Positions 33,713-43,735 of a stretch of 64,000 nucleotides of DNA are shown piece after piece (position 1 is the first letter of the stretch; the number at the start of each line of letters is the position of its first letter). Source of the DNA: an uncultured Bacteroidota bacterium (lineage in GTDB: Bacteria; Bacteroidota; Bacteroidia; UKL13-3). The notes under the pieces are model-generated. The model was given only the letters and a program-made list of their open reading frames with translations, had not been told where the DNA came from and searched no databases. The stretch lies in NCBI GenBank assembly GCA_903850915.1, contig CAINMV010000037.1, forward strand, positions 1-64,000, given 5' to 3'. A program made the position numbers and the translations under genes.

Positions 33713-33883
33713 GGATAGCTTGAAACTTTTTGGGGAATTGAAAATGACCTTGTTGTTGTTGGACGACAAAAAATAAAAAAACCTTCGCAGGCATCACCTA
33801 CGTAAAAGAAACAGACAAATGGGAATAGCCAAGCATTAAGCTCATTTAAAAGAACTTTATTGATAAAAAAATTGACTACTTTA

Positions 33884-35365
33884 TTAATGTACCGCCGACT
33901 CAAGCTGGTCCTCATCAATACCTTGAGTTTTTAAAATTGCCTTTGCTTTATAGGCGAAGAACGCAAGATATGCGAAACAAAATACAGTAATAATATAGCT
34001 CATGTGAATGCCAATACTATCGGCTATTTTACCTTGAATAGGAGGAATAATGGCACCACCTAAGATCATCATTATTAAAAATGCTGACCCTTGGCTAGCA
34101 TATTTTCCCAAGCCAGAAATTGACAATGCAAAAATAGCTGGCCACATGATGCTACAAGCCAAACCACCGCTTAAAAATGCGTACAATGCAACCTGACCAG
34201 TAGTTAACAACCCAATAAGCATGGCTGCCATACCGAAGAATGAAAACAACATAAGCGTTTTCGCTGGTTTTTCGTTACCCATAAAATATGCCACAATTAA
34301 AGCTACTACACAAATCGCATATTTGTATAATTGAGAGATATCTTTCCCCCCGAAGCTATTTACTAATAATACCAAGCCAAAGGCAAGAAAAGGAACTATA
34401 ACAATTAACACCTGTCTCAATTGTTTTGAAATATTAAATGCGGCGATAGCAGGTTTACCGTTTATCGTGACACGGAAACTCAATTGTTTTGAAATATTAA
34501 ATGCGGCGATAGCACCTGCCCATCTTCCAATCATTAAACTACCCCAATACAAAGAAATAAAAGGAGCAATATCACTAGCATTCAAACCACCGAAAGCCTC
34601 TTCCTTCAGTAAAGAACCCATATTGCTTTGTATGGTAACTTCAACACCAACATAAGTAAAGATCGCCACCATACCTAATACCAATTGAGGGTATTTTAAA
34701 GATCCCGCACCCGGCTCAAACACTTCATCTTTGGTAATCTCTGGTAACTTTACCATCGAAAAGAAAATAGCAACTGCGAGAAAAATTCCAGCCAAAATAA
34801 GATACAATGAATTTATTGATGTAATAGAAACCGGCGCATCGCTGCTAACAGAACCAAACAAAATAATACCTACCACCAAAGGTCCGAGTGTAGTTCCTAA
34901 GGAGTTAACTCCACCTGCCAATGTTAATCGGTGTGCTCCTGTTTCTGGACTTCCCAATGCAATTACAAAGGGTTGAGCACAGGTTTGTTGTAATGAAAAG
35001 CCAAGGGCAACAATAAAAAATGAACCTAGAATTAGAGGAAACTCACCTACATTAACTGAGGGTATTATCGCTAAAGCACCAACTACTGAAATTAACAAAC
35101 CATAAATGATTCCTTTTTTATACCCAATTTTATTTAAGATGTCAACCTTTATTATCTGCGACAAGGCAAGTAGTAAAATTGAACCTATAAAATAGCCACC
35201 ATAAAAGGTAAAATCAACCAACTGCGATTGAAATTGACTTAGGCTAAAATGACTTTTACAAAAGGGAATAAAAATCCCATTTGAGGCAGCCACAAATCCC
35301 CAGAAAAAGAACACAGAGATAATGATTGATAATGCTGAATAGTTTTTGTTTGTAGGGTGTACCAT
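33884..35365 (-). CDS. FucP-like MFS sugar transporter with a 21-residue internal insertion
   Basis: This sugar/H+ symporter of the FHS (fucose/glucose/galactose) group has about twelve membrane helices. [18 protein letters not shown], the [12 protein letters not shown] segment and [13 protein letters not shown] are family landmarks. After helix 7, in a cytoplasmic loop, the sequence AAFNISKQL occurs twice, separated by a foreign-looking stretch, so the protein carries 21 extra residues against the usual layout; the reading frame stays open. It follows the glucan locus after a terminator and may import its released monosaccharides. Whether the insertion leaves it active cannot be judged from sequence. 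Confidence 0.88.
   Translation of the reverse strand: MVHPTNKNYSALSIIISVFFFWGFVAASNGIFIPFCKSHFSLSQFQSQLVDFTFYGGYFIGSILLLALSQIIKVDILNKIGYKKGIIYGLLISVVGALAIIPSVNVGEFPLILGSFFIVALGFSLQQTCAQPFVIALGSPETGAHRLTLAGGVNSLGTTLGPLVVGIILFGSVSSDAPVSITSINSLYLILAGIFLAVAIFFSMVKLPEITKDEVFEPGAGSLKYPQLVLGMVAIFTYVGVEVTIQSNMGSLLKEEAFGGLNASDIAPFISLYWGSLMIGRWAGAIAAFNISKQLSFRVTINGKPAIAAFNISKQLRQVLIVIVPFLAFGLVLLVNSFGGKDISQLYKYAICVVALIVAYFMGNEKPAKTLMLFSFFGMAAMLIGLLTTGQVALYAFLSGGLACSIMWPAIFALSISGLGKYASQGSAFLIMMILGGAIIPPIQGKIADSIGIHMSYIITVFCFAYLAFFAYKAKAILKTQGIDEDQLESAVH
34416..34514. repeat. 36-bp direct repeat flanking a 27-bp insert inside the transporter gene
   Basis: Two identical 36-base copies, 34416-34451 and 34479-34514, surround 27 unrelated bases (34452-34478) that contain the small palindrome CGTGACACG. 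The period is 63 bases, a multiple of three, so the gene remains in frame. It looks like a templated duplication or a small in-frame insertion with target duplication. An assembly error is also possible. Confidence 0.85.
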
Positions 35366-35412
35366 AATTTCTTTTTTTTAGTGATGAAGTTTACATTTTA
35401 TAAAAAGGGAAA

Positions 35413-35451
35413 ATAAAAAAAAATCCGGCGACTGCCGGATTCTTTTTTTTT
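35413..35451 (-). terminator. Rho-independent terminator after the carbohydrate-binding protein gene
   Basis: Arms AATCCGGC (35422-35429) and GCCGGATT (35434-35441) enclose a 4-base loop and are flanked by long A- and T-runs, so it can work on the minus strand for the glucan locus. It separates that locus from the sugar transporter gene, whose start is 48 bases downstream of it. Confidence 0.9.
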
Positions 35452-35468
35452 AATAAATAACACTCAAA

Positions 35469-37184
35469 TTAATCAATCTGTAATTTCATAGTTTTCTCCA
35501 GACTACCAATCTGACATTTAACAATATAGATTCCAGGCTTCAATGCACGGATATCGAAATCCATTTCATTATTATTTGATTGTACCAAGGTTCTATCCAT
35601 AACCAACTCGCCAAGTACATTATATATATGCACGAATACATCATTTGATGTGGCTTGTCCTATGTTGATATGCAAAACCTCCTTGGCAGGGTTCGGATAA
35701 ATCTGAATCGCATTTACTTCTTCTTTATTAATACCAGAATTAAAGCAAGTGCTACATGTGTTCCAACATACTAAAGGAAGCGAATCGTTCTTAGATCCCG
35801 ATTTGTAAAGACGATTTGTAAATGCACCTGTAGTTTTAACACAAGGTAAAGCAACTGCCAATGTTTCTTGAACTGTCCAATTACCAATAACATATTTAAA
35901 TTCATACTCGGTAGCAGTATCTAATGCAACAGTAGCTTCGTAAATTTTTGTTCCCGCAATAAGTGTCATTGGAGTACAAACACCACACCAACCGTTGAAA
36001 GTACCATTTAAAGTTAAGGTATCGGTAGTTTTCACTGAAGTGTTTTTCATATCAACTTTGAACTTCACATTCACTTTCGCTGGTGGCGGAGGTGGGCCTC
36101 CTGCACCGAAAACAACATTGTCAAAATAATAGGTTTTAGCTCCACCTGCCTGAACTCCTGTTACACCGAAGTTAAAAAATATCGAAAGCATTTTATAGGT
36201 ATAACCAAAATTAATTGCGGCAGTTCCTGAGGCTTGGTTTGCAAAATCGAAAACCAAAACATCCCATCCATTTTTTACTTTTGTTTTCGCTTCAGTCTCT
36301 ACGCTTTTTGTTGGATCTGTTGGATCTTCTGCTTTTAAGCGCACCATGATACCGGTATCAGGAGAATAAACCCTAACACTTAATTTAGTTGAGCCTGCTA
36401 CAAATGGGATTGCATTAGCTAGGCCTGATGAAGTGCTTAATGTAGTACCTGCCCATAATTCAGCAGTAGCACCTTTTATTACTTTACCAACTTTGTTGGC
36501 TGCATTATTTGGATCAGCAACAACAGAACTTGCATTACCACCAAAATCAACCATAGTATAATCTACATTGGTAGAATCGAAGTTGATAGGTAATTTAATT
36601 TTGGCCAATACCGGACCGCTAGTTGTAACAAATTTCACGTCGTCGCAATAGTAGACTTTAGTTCCAGCAGCGCTTCCGGCAACATTAAAATTAAAAAACA
36701 CAGAGAGTTTCTTGTATGTTTTTGAAAGATCTAAAGCTGCCGTTCCGCCTGCTTGATTTGCAAAATTAAATTCAAGTGTTTCCCACGCGTTTGATAAGGT
36801 GGTACGCGCTTCTGTTTCAACACTGATTGCTCCATTTGTTGCATCCTCTACTTTCATACGAACTGGAATGTTCGCATCAGGAGAATAAACACGCATGGTG
36901 ATTTTTGTAAGAGAGGCTGTAAAAGGAATAGCGGTAGCTAAGCCTGAAGTGCCTAACGTAGTTCCTGCCCAGGTTTCAGCGGTGTTGCTTTTCGTTATTT
37001 GGGCGACTTTATTCGAACTTACAACAGGGTCGGTTACAATGGCACTAGCGTTTCCACCGAAATCTCCGAGATTGTAATTAACGTTGGTACTGTCGAAATT
37101 AATCGGCAAGTTTACAGCTACCTGAGCATAGCTGTAGGCATAAAAAATAATGCTTAAAAGTAATGTAGAAATTTTCTTTGTCAT
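35469..37184 (-). CDS. Secreted carbohydrate-binding protein with two tandem beta-domains, T9SS client
   Basis: Signal peptide about 1-20 (ending AYAQ). Two homologous domains of about 165 residues follow (about 22-190 and 198-365), each starting INFDSTNV and containing the DFGGNAS, AETWAGTT or AELWAGTT, and VRVYSPD or MRVYSPD segments and a closing YY-DDV or YYFDNV strand, in the style of carbohydrate-binding jelly rolls. A starch-binding-like Ig domain (about 378-470, LNGTFNGWCG) comes next, then a T9SS sorting domain (IYPNPAKEVLHINI). No catalytic motif is seen. It is last before the terminator and 104 bases after GH16, and probably holds glucan at the cell surface. Confidence 0.82.
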   Translation of the reverse strand: MTKKISTLLLSIIFYAYSYAQVAVNLPINFDSTNVNYNLGDFGGNASAIVTDPVVSSNKVAQITKSNTAETWAGTTLGTSGLATAIPFTASLTKITMRVYSPDANIPVRMKVEDATNGAISVETEARTTLSNAWETLEFNFANQAGGTAALDLSKTYKKLSVFFNFNVAGSAAGTKVYYCDDVKFVTTSGPVLAKIKLPINFDSTNVDYTMVDFGGNASSVVADPNNAANKVGKVIKGATAELWAGTTLSTSSGLANAIPFVAGSTKLSVRVYSPDTGIMVRLKAEDPTDPTKSVETEAKTKVKNGWDVLVFDFANQASGTAAINFGYTYKMLSIFFNFGVTGVQAGGAKTYYFDNVVFGAGGPPPPPAKVNVKFKVDMKNTSVKTTDTLTLNGTFNGWCGVCTPMTLIAGTKIYEATVALDTATEYEFKYVIGNWTVQETLAVALPCVKTTGAFTNRLYKSGSKNDSLPLVCWNTCSTCFNSGINKEEVNAIQIYPNPAKEVLHINIGQATSNDVFVHIYNVLGELVMDRTLVQSNNNEMDFDIRALKPGIYIVKCQIGSLEKTMKLQID

Positions 37185-37288
37185 GGGAATAGGTTAATAA
37201 AGTTTGAAAATTATAAAATTAGACGATAAAAAGGTTTGAAACTGGCGGTAAAATTAATAAAAAATAAAATTTTATGTTATTTGAATGA

Positions 37289-38131
37289 TTAAAATGGTAA
37301 AAATTTGAATGACTTAATGACAACCTCTACTTCTTTATTATCAGAAGGTGCTATTCCATTTAAAAGCCATAAATTAAATCGAACATTCGTACTGTCGCTT
37401 GGGGCAGGCACCACTATTGCATCTGAAGTCAAGCCACCTTCAAGTTTGCGTCTTGCAACATTGGTGCTGTCGAATGACCACGTGGCCAAAAGGTTATTTC
37501 CTGGATAGGTATTTCCTTCATAGGTTTCCCATAAAATTTTACCCGACGACCATTTGAACATGTGAGTGCATGGCCCTTTTAGTTTGCTAACCTGCATCTG
37601 TGGCTTGCGCGTTCGCTCAGGATAGGGTGCAGCATTATCAAACCAAACCGGCTGTGCGCTGTACGTTAATAAAAGCGAATCCGATGCATTATTCCAACGA
37701 GCAAATTCGATATCTACTTCGCTATTGGCTTGCTTTTGAAAGGAATAGTCGTCCCATGAAAACAATCCGAAAACCACTTTCTCATTTAAAGTGGTTAAGT
37801 CACTACCGGTGGTAAAAATATATCGCCCATAGCCGAATTCTTTTACGGAAATTAATTCAGCACAACTCCATATGTTATTGCTCTTGGTAATTTTTAAATG
37901 CAAGTAATTATTTGAATCGAGCCAAATATTACTAGACGAATTTGCGAAGCGGTTGGGTCCTGGACCAACTTGCGTTCCATTACTGTTTTTAATGTTCCAG
38001 TAATATCCTGAAAAGAAGATGTCGCCAGTTTCTACAGGTGTTGGAATAGGCAATGGATCCGATTGCTTGCAGGAAAACAAACAGGCAGCCAAACAAAAAA
38101 ACAAACTTGTGAAAATTATTTTACCTGACAT
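37289..38131 (-). CDS. GH16-family glucanase, lipoprotein
   Basis: This is a 280-residue single-domain enzyme with a lipoprotein signal (LFSC, Cys21). The GH16 catalytic signature ExDxE is present as Glu138-Val-Asp140-Ile-Glu142 in NSEVDIEFARW, with the family's preceding GYGRYIFTT strand and a TYEGN segment near the active-site cleft. GH16 enzymes cut beta-1,3 or mixed-linked glucans, or galactans, with retention. A lipid anchor without SusD nearby suggests it acts on the cell surface or at the outer membrane. It overlaps the GH3 gene by 11 bases, so it is the last gene of a tightly packed operon. The exact linkage cut is not predictable here. Confidence 0.85.
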   Translation of the reverse strand: MSGKIIFTSLFFCLAACLFSCKQSDPLPIPTPVETGDIFFSGYYWNIKNSNGTQVGPGPNRFANSSSNIWLDSNNYLHLKITKSNNIWSCAELISVKEFGYGRYIFTTGSDLTTLNEKVVFGLFSWDDYSFQKQANSEVDIEFARWNNASDSLLLTYSAQPVWFDNAAPYPERTRKPQMQVSKLKGPCTHMFKWSSGKILWETYEGNTYPGNNLLATWSFDSTNVARRKLEGGLTSDAIVVPAPSDSTNVRFNLWLLNGIAPSDNKEVEVVIKSFKFLPF

Positions 38132-40373
38132 AAATTACTTTTTTTTGATTTGACAATTGAATTTCAATAGCTCCCGGTTCAGTAATACGCTTTAAGTTTT
38201 TATCAATGAACGAAAAATCTTCTTTATGCATTATAAAACGAAGCTCTTTTGTCTCCCCTGGATTTAATGCAATTTTCTGAAAGTTAGTTAGCTTTTTCAC
38301 GGATGGCGTGATAGATGCTACCATATCCTTATAATATAGCTGCGCTACTTCCATCCCGTTTTTGCTTCCGCTATTAGTGATTGAAAAATTCAACACAATA
38401 GAATCAGTATTGTTTAAAATCGTATCCGAAAACTTGAACGATGAATATTGGAATTGAGTATAAGATAGTCCAAATCCAAAATCGAACTCAGGCCGGTAGG
38501 CATTTTGAGAGAAGTCAATATCCTGATCTTCGGAGGCTTTGTGGTCGTAATGTACTATTGCATTGGATGCCATTGGATAAGTAAACGGTAACCTGCCACT
38601 TGGATTAACTTTACCTACGATACAATCAGCAATGGCTCTACCCCCTTCGTCTCCGGGTAAATAACCATATAATATTGCATCAACTTTCTCTACAATATCA
38701 TGAATAATTCGAGGGCGATTAAAGCAACAAACTAGTATAATCGGTTTTTTAAGCGTTGCTAATGCAAGAACCAATTGCTTCTGTGCATCTGATAATTCAA
38801 GTTCGTCAATATTTCCAGGGATTTCTGTACACGGCTTCTCACCCAGACAGATAATTATTTTATCGGAACTTTTGGCTTCACTTATAATTACATTCATATC
38901 TCCCAAAGAATCGAGAGAAGCACCCAAACTATATGAAACACCTTTCTTACTGTAATTTGATATTAATGACTCCAGTATTGTCTTTTTGTTTTTTGTGTTA
39001 TACGTTGCATCTACACCTTGCCAGGTATGCGTCCAAGCTCCATTAAGTAAATTGAGACTATTGGCTGCGGGTCCGCATACAAATATTTTCTCCTCCTTGT
39101 TTTCCAAGGGCAATAAGCCATCTTTATTTTTAAGCAATGTCACTGATTCACATGCCGCTTTATAGCTGACATCAGAAAACTCCAGAGACCCAAACTTGGG
39201 ATACATCGATAATGGGTAAAATGGTTGATTAAAAAGACCCAAATCTTTTTTCAATTTTAAGATGCGCGTTACCGCTTCATCAATACGACTTAATGGAACA
39301 CCACCTTCATTCACCAATTCTAACAACAATTCATTAAACTGAAAATCGTTGGGAGTCATACTCATATCGATGCCCGCCATTATAGCCATTTTTACAGCTT
39401 CCTTTTTGTCTGTTGCCACGTGATGAACGGAAACCAATTTGTAAATATCCTCCCAATCTGTCACAGCCACTCCTGTAAACCCAAGTTCGTGGCGCAATAA
39501 TCCGGTTAGTATATCGTAATTAGCATGCACCGGCGTACCATTAATATCTCCAGAATTTATCATCACCGTTTTTGCTCCAGCATTAATGGCTTGTTGAAAA
39601 GTAGGCACGAAGTACTCTCGTAATTCCCTATCTGATATCCAAGCTGGAGTTCTATCCTTACCACTTAAAGGGAAGCTATATCCCAAAAAATGCTTCATAC
39701 ATGCCGAAACTTTATATGGATTGTCAGTGTTACTGCCTTGTAACCCATTAACCGCAGACTTTGCCATAGTTTTTGCCAAGAATACATCTTCTCCATACGT
39801 TTCAAAAAAGCGCGACCATAAAGGTTGTCTTCCCAAATCGAGCACAGGTGAAAAGTTCCAAGGAATTGCACTAGCACGAGTCTCATAAGCAGAAATTGCA
39901 TTGGCTTGTTCAACAAGTTGAGGATTCCATGTTGCAGCCTGTCCTATTTCTTGTGGAAACAATGTTGCACCCATGGTATAATTTGCGCCATGTATAGCAT
40001 CGATACCATAAAGAACTGGAATTTTCAATCTAGAAAACTGGTTATTGGTATTTTGAATAGCGTCAATTATTTGGCGCCAATTGTCCATTGCGATTGTGCC
40101 ACTTCCACAGCCTACATTTAATATGGATCCCACTTTATATTTTGCGATAGCCAATTTCAATTTGTCGATATCCAACGCCTGTGGATTCTTTAAATTGCAA
40201 ATATCGCCTACAGCGACAACCCCTAAATCAACCTGCGACATTTGCCCAACCTTCTCTTCTGTGTTCATCATTTTGAGTAACGAATCAATAGAGATATCTC
40301 TATTATATTGTGATTGCAAAGTCACAGATAAATGAAGTAAGGCTAAAAGAAAAAGTAGACTTCTATTTTTCAT
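38121..40373 (-). CDS. bglX: GH3-family beta-glucosidase
   Basis: It removes terminal beta-linked glucose (or xylose) from oligosaccharides. Signal peptide about 1-20 places it in the periplasm. The 750-residue chain has the N-terminal TIM barrel with nucleophile Asp306 in VAVTDWED and substrate motif KHFLGY, the alpha/beta sandwich (about 390-600) with GEKPCTEIPG, and a C-terminal FnIII domain (about 660-745). Length and layout match BglX. It overlaps its neighbours on both sides by 11 bases (upstream lipoprotein, downstream GH16), so the products are made together. Glucan disaccharides or oligosaccharides are the likely substrate. Confidence 0.93.
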   Translation of the reverse strand: MKNRSLLFLLALLHLSVTLQSQYNRDISIDSLLKMMNTEEKVGQMSQVDLGVVAVGDICNLKNPQALDIDKLKLAIAKYKVGSILNVGCGSGTIAMDNWRQIIDAIQNTNNQFSRLKIPVLYGIDAIHGANYTMGATLFPQEIGQAATWNPQLVEQANAISAYETRASAIPWNFSPVLDLGRQPLWSRFFETYGEDVFLAKTMAKSAVNGLQGSNTDNPYKVSACMKHFLGYSFPLSGKDRTPAWISDRELREYFVPTFQQAINAGAKTVMINSGDINGTPVHANYDILTGLLRHELGFTGVAVTDWEDIYKLVSVHHVATDKKEAVKMAIMAGIDMSMTPNDFQFNELLLELVNEGGVPLSRIDEAVTRILKLKKDLGLFNQPFYPLSMYPKFGSLEFSDVSYKAACESVTLLKNKDGLLPLENKEEKIFVCGPAANSLNLLNGAWTHTWQGVDATYNTKNKKTILESLISNYSKKGVSYSLGASLDSLGDMNVIISEAKSSDKIIICLGEKPCTEIPGNIDELELSDAQKQLVLALATLKKPIILVCCFNRPRIIHDIVEKVDAILYGYLPGDEGGRAIADCIVGKVNPSGRLPFTYPMASNAIVHYDHKASEDQDIDFSQNAYRPEFDFGFGLSYTQFQYSSFKFSDTILNNTDSIVLNFSITNSGSKNGMEVAQLYYKDMVASITPSVKKLTNFQKIALNPGETKELRFIMHKEDFSFIDKNLKRITEPGAIEIQLSNQKKVIYVR

Positions 40374-41019
40374 GATTAAGCTTCACAATTTTAATTTCAT
40401 CTAAATAAATATCACCTTCCGCTTCCAACTGCATCATAAACTGCTTCACTTTTCCCAAATCGGCATCCTTAGCTTCAAAAGGGAATTTATTTAAAGGTAT
40501 GGTAACCGTGGTCCATGTTTTATCATTAAAAATTCCTGATGCCAATTGCGCATTAAAACCATAATACGTTTGTACGCTTGTATAATCTTCGAAAGCAAAG
40601 GCAACGGGTAAATTGCTAAAGCTTCCTTTTACTGCCTTCACATGAAACTGAACGGCTGCGTCATTAACAACCTCTATCATATCTTTAGCTTGCCAATTGT
40701 TCCAGCCAAAACCGATGCCAATCCAATTGCAACCACCTGTGATTTTATCCCATTTTACATGTAAAGAATAGGTGCCGGCATAAATTTCTTTAGTCTCTTT
40801 TGTTAACTGAACACATTGCGTTTCAGGGGATACCCAAACACTGTTGTCCATGTTATCTGCAAAAATTACTACATCTTTAAATCCATTGATAGAGGAAGTG
40901 TCTTCCGATGCAACGACATCATACAACTCTTTTTGCTTTACTTGTACCAAAGAAGATTTATGAACAACACATTGGCTGAACATCAAAAGCAAAAAACAGA
41001 ATAGCAACAAATGCTTCAT
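40363..41019 (-). CDS. Lipoprotein with a carbohydrate-binding-like domain
   Basis: This 218-residue protein has a lipoprotein signal (MFSQC, Cys17). The mature part is one beta-rich domain (about 45-215) with TYSLHVKWDKITGGCNWIG and a closing IYLDEIKIV strand, like carbohydrate-binding domains of the CBM4/11/29 type. No catalytic residues are apparent. It overlaps the GH3 gene by 11 bases, and its ATG shares one base with the stop of the upstream lipoprotein gene. It probably displays glucan-binding capacity at the outer membrane, in place of SusD/SusE-type lipoproteins. The family is inferred from sequence style, not a clear signature. Confidence 0.72.
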   Translation of the reverse strand: MKHLLLFCFLLLMFSQCVVHKSSLVQVKQKELYDVVASEDTSSINGFKDVVIFADNMDNSVWVSPETQCVQLTKETKEIYAGTYSLHVKWDKITGGCNWIGIGFGWNNWQAKDMIEVVNDAAVQFHVKAVKGSFSNLPVAFAFEDYTSVQTYYGFNAQLASGIFNDKTWTTVTIPLNKFPFEAKDADLGKVKQFMMQLEAEGDIYLDEIKIVKLNHEK

Positions 41020-42017
41020 TATGGTTCAATTGGGCTAGAGGTGAAGATAAGATAATCGATTTTGCAACTTGCAAAACCATTGTCCTTATTGGCTAAATGG
41101 TACATCGATATTTTTCCTATTTTATTTGGATTATGTTGGCTGTTACCTTTAGGCGTTACCGGCTGACCATTTACCATGGAGGTAACATCGCTGTATTTTA
41201 TAGTTACCAATTTCCATCCCGACCAGTTTACATCTATTTGATAATCATATTCGTCTTCATTGGCAGCGTTAAATATTCCATCTGCATTTTCATCTTCTTT
41301 AAACTGAAATAAAACTAACGATGAATTGGTATTTGGCACACCATAAATTAAGCAATTGAAAAATACCGCATCTGGATTCGTGGCTAAAGCCAAGGTATTA
41401 GAGGCGCTGTAGGCTGTTGCCGGAAAATCGATATAACCGATACACCAATCCCAATTTACCGTACCGGCCATATTTAAATATTTTGCTCCTTGTGGAGCAT
41501 ACGTATCAGCCTTTACATTAAAATCCATGTTCGCACCCGATTGAGCAAATTTTGTCCAAGCCGAATTAAAACCATTTTCAAAATCGGCAATTACCAAACC
41601 ATTATTTACTTTAGTTGACCTGATTTTAATAGGCAACAGAAAACTATCTGTAACACCTTCCACTGTTAATTTAGCAATACAATTTTCCACTCCAAAAATT
41701 GGAAATACGGTAGTAGATCCATTCCAGGTTCCATTGTTAGCATCAATTGTTTTGCTTTGGCCTGTAATTATTTTCTGGGCTTTTGACGTCGTCCCTGTAA
41801 TGGATATCTGCCATTTTACAGCTTTATTAAAACTAGCAGTGAAGTGCGACACTTCGCCTGCAGCAAATGATACACTGTCCTTATCGCACTTGAAGTTGTC
41901 TATTAATTTAAAGTTACTGTAAAGATCCTGAATGCTCGGCCCATCAAACTTGGAATTGTCTTTTCGACAAGCATTTAATAGAAGCAAACAAAAAACGGCA
42001 ATTGTTATATTTTTCAT
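41019..42017 (-). CDS. Surface-glycan-binding-type lipoprotein
   Basis: This 332-residue protein has a lipoprotein signal (LLLNAC, Cys17). The mature chain has an Ig-like first domain (about 35-135, with SHFTASFNKAVKWQISITG) and a jelly-roll-like second domain (about 140-330, ADFENGFNSAW ... CKIDYLIF), an arrangement seen in surface glycan-binding proteins of polysaccharide loci. It begins 2 bases after the upstream barrel gene's stop and ends sharing a base with the next lipoprotein. It is likely to be the glycan-binding partner of the two barrels. Binding specificity cannot be read from the sequence. Confidence 0.72.
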   Translation of the reverse strand: MKNITIAVFCLLLLNACRKDNSKFDGPSIQDLYSNFKLIDNFKCDKDSVSFAAGEVSHFTASFNKAVKWQISITGTTSKAQKIITGQSKTIDANNGTWNGSTTVFPIFGVENCIAKLTVEGVTDSFLLPIKIRSTKVNNGLVIADFENGFNSAWTKFAQSGANMDFNVKADTYAPQGAKYLNMAGTVNWDWCIGYIDFPATAYSASNTLALATNPDAVFFNCLIYGVPNTNSSLVLFQFKEDENADGIFNAANEDEYDYQIDVNWSGWKLVTIKYSDVTSMVNGQPVTPKGNSQHNPNKIGKISMYHLANKDNGFASCKIDYLIFTSSPIEP

Positions 42018-42019
42018 GG

Positions 42020-43735
42020 TTAGAAGGTCATGTTATAGGTGATAGCAAATTGATTTAATTTGTACTGCGGATTCAAATTTAACTTATCGTTGTAGTTGCT
42101 GTATTGGTAGTTACCACAAAGATAAATACGATCAGAAAATCGGCATCGGATTCCAAAGGCTGTGATTTGTTGATGTAAGTCATAATTTACATTGGTTAAG
42201 TAATCTACAACAGAGTAGGCGTTGCGTGAATCACTAAAATCATTGCCTTTGTTGTTTACATTAATTGTGCCCAATAAAATGTCGATGTTTGAGAACAGTT
42301 CATATTCCAATCCTACAGTCATAATTAGCGTGTTCAATTTAACATGCTCTACTTCCACCTGCGACTTACGCATAGTAGATTGCAAGTCTAGTCCAGCTTG
42401 AATTTTAAATGATCGTTTTGTGCTAATAATTTTATTGATTTCTAAAGCCGCATTTACTTTTGTTTGAGTAAATTTCTTCAATGCAAATGTACCTTGACCT
42501 CGTATTTCGGATAAATTATTGTGCGTTGCATTGCATGTAATACCCTTTTGATTATCGAACTTGGCTTTCAGATAGGCGCCTACACGATTAAAGGTGGCGA
42601 TTCCGTATGGTAAAATATTATTATAGATAGGGCTAGTAACCATTAGGTTAGAATTCACTGAAGTGGTATATAAATTGTCATTTCGTATTATATCCATTAC
42701 ACTTAATGGCCGACTGGATTGTGCATTACCATATCGGTTATAAAATTCTGGAGTGGCATTATAATTTACGTTTTTACTTTGAGCACCAATGCTTCTGAAA
42801 TCAGGTCCTACATTTAAATAACCTAGGCTTAAATTAAGATGTTGTTTAGGTAATTTAAACTCGGTATAGGCATGGATAAAATAATCCTGCATCGAAGAAG
42901 CCGTTATGTTTTCCGTTGTTTCAGATAGGCTACGACCCGCTTCAGCCTTTATTTCCAAGGGTTTGTTCTTGATTTGTGTTTTATAAATAAAACTAAAAGT
43001 ATTGACAAGGTTACGATAGCGGTTACTATCGATTATTGTTCCTTTAACATCGAATACAGAAAAGTTATTGTACCCGAATCCAAAATTTTTACTTTGTAAT
43101 ATGTTGACGGTAAATCCGCCCATTAGCCTATCGGGCACTTTGGCAAAATCTGTGGCAAGCAATCGTGTGAGGTAACCATCAAAGTCTGCTTCCTTTAAAT
43201 ATTTCGAGAATTTTAGTCCAAAATCCAAATTCACACCTTGCTGTCTCCACGTATTATTCAAATAGAACTTCTCGTACGAAATAATTTGATTCTGAAAATT
43301 GAAAATAGCGGGCAAGGAGTCCAATTTATCTGCGTGGTGATTGTATAGGGTAAACGGCGTTTGTTTTAAATTTAAATCGCCAACTTGGTAACGCACTACA
43401 TTAGCGATAACACCCTTTAACCAAAGCTGACGGACATCAAAGCTCACACCAGAACCCCAAAAACCACCATATTGATTACGAATTCGAAACATTCCAAGTA
43501 TCTCAGTGTTCTTATTCGGCTTAATATTAACACCAAGATCTATCAAGGCATAACCGCCTGTGTTTCTTTTCGTGGTTAGCGTATCTGGAAAGCTATCCGT
43601 TACCAGAATCCTATTGTTCGACATCATTGAACGCGCACCACCAATAAAATCTACGGCACGCTTTTGCTGTGCGAATAATGCTCCAATGCTAAAAAGCAGG
43701 AACAACATGCCAAGGGGGATTTTTAATTTATACAT
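42020..43735 (-). CDS. Outer-membrane beta-barrel protein (second of a pair)
   Basis: Signal peptide about 1-22 (ending LFAQ). The 571-residue mature chain is almost wholly amphipathic beta strands with alternating hydrophobic residues and aromatic girdles, and it ends in Phe (AITYNMTF), the usual last residue of an outer-membrane barrel. There is no TonB box, plug domain or carboxypeptidase-regulatory domain, so it is not a SusC or TonB receptor. Its start directly adjoins the stop of the upstream barrel gene (no spacer), so the two are co-translated. It could form a channel for glucan oligosaccharides. I do not recognise the family. Confidence 0.75.
   Translation of the reverse strand: MYKLKIPLGMLFLLFSIGALFAQQKRAVDFIGGARSMMSNNRILVTDSFPDTLTTKRNTGGYALIDLGVNIKPNKNTEILGMFRIRNQYGGFWGSGVSFDVRQLWLKGVIANVVRYQVGDLNLKQTPFTLYNHHADKLDSLPAIFNFQNQIISYEKFYLNNTWRQQGVNLDFGLKFSKYLKEADFDGYLTRLLATDFAKVPDRLMGGFTVNILQSKNFGFGYNNFSVFDVKGTIIDSNRYRNLVNTFSFIYKTQIKNKPLEIKAEAGRSLSETTENITASSMQDYFIHAYTEFKLPKQHLNLSLGYLNVGPDFRSIGAQSKNVNYNATPEFYNRYGNAQSSRPLSVMDIIRNDNLYTTSVNSNLMVTSPIYNNILPYGIATFNRVGAYLKAKFDNQKGITCNATHNNLSEIRGQGTFALKKFTQTKVNAALEINKIISTKRSFKIQAGLDLQSTMRKSQVEVEHVKLNTLIMTVGLEYELFSNIDILLGTINVNNKGNDFSDSRNAYSVVDYLTNVNYDLHQQITAFGIRCRFSDRIYLCGNYQYSNYNDKLNLNPQYKLNQFAITYNMTF

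Noticed and set aside
33709-33918. Minus-strand open frame, 69 codons, upstream of multicopper oxidase copy 1
   Set aside because: Overlaps the ends of both neighbours in another frame and has no signal or motif; the spacer is better read as a promoter region.
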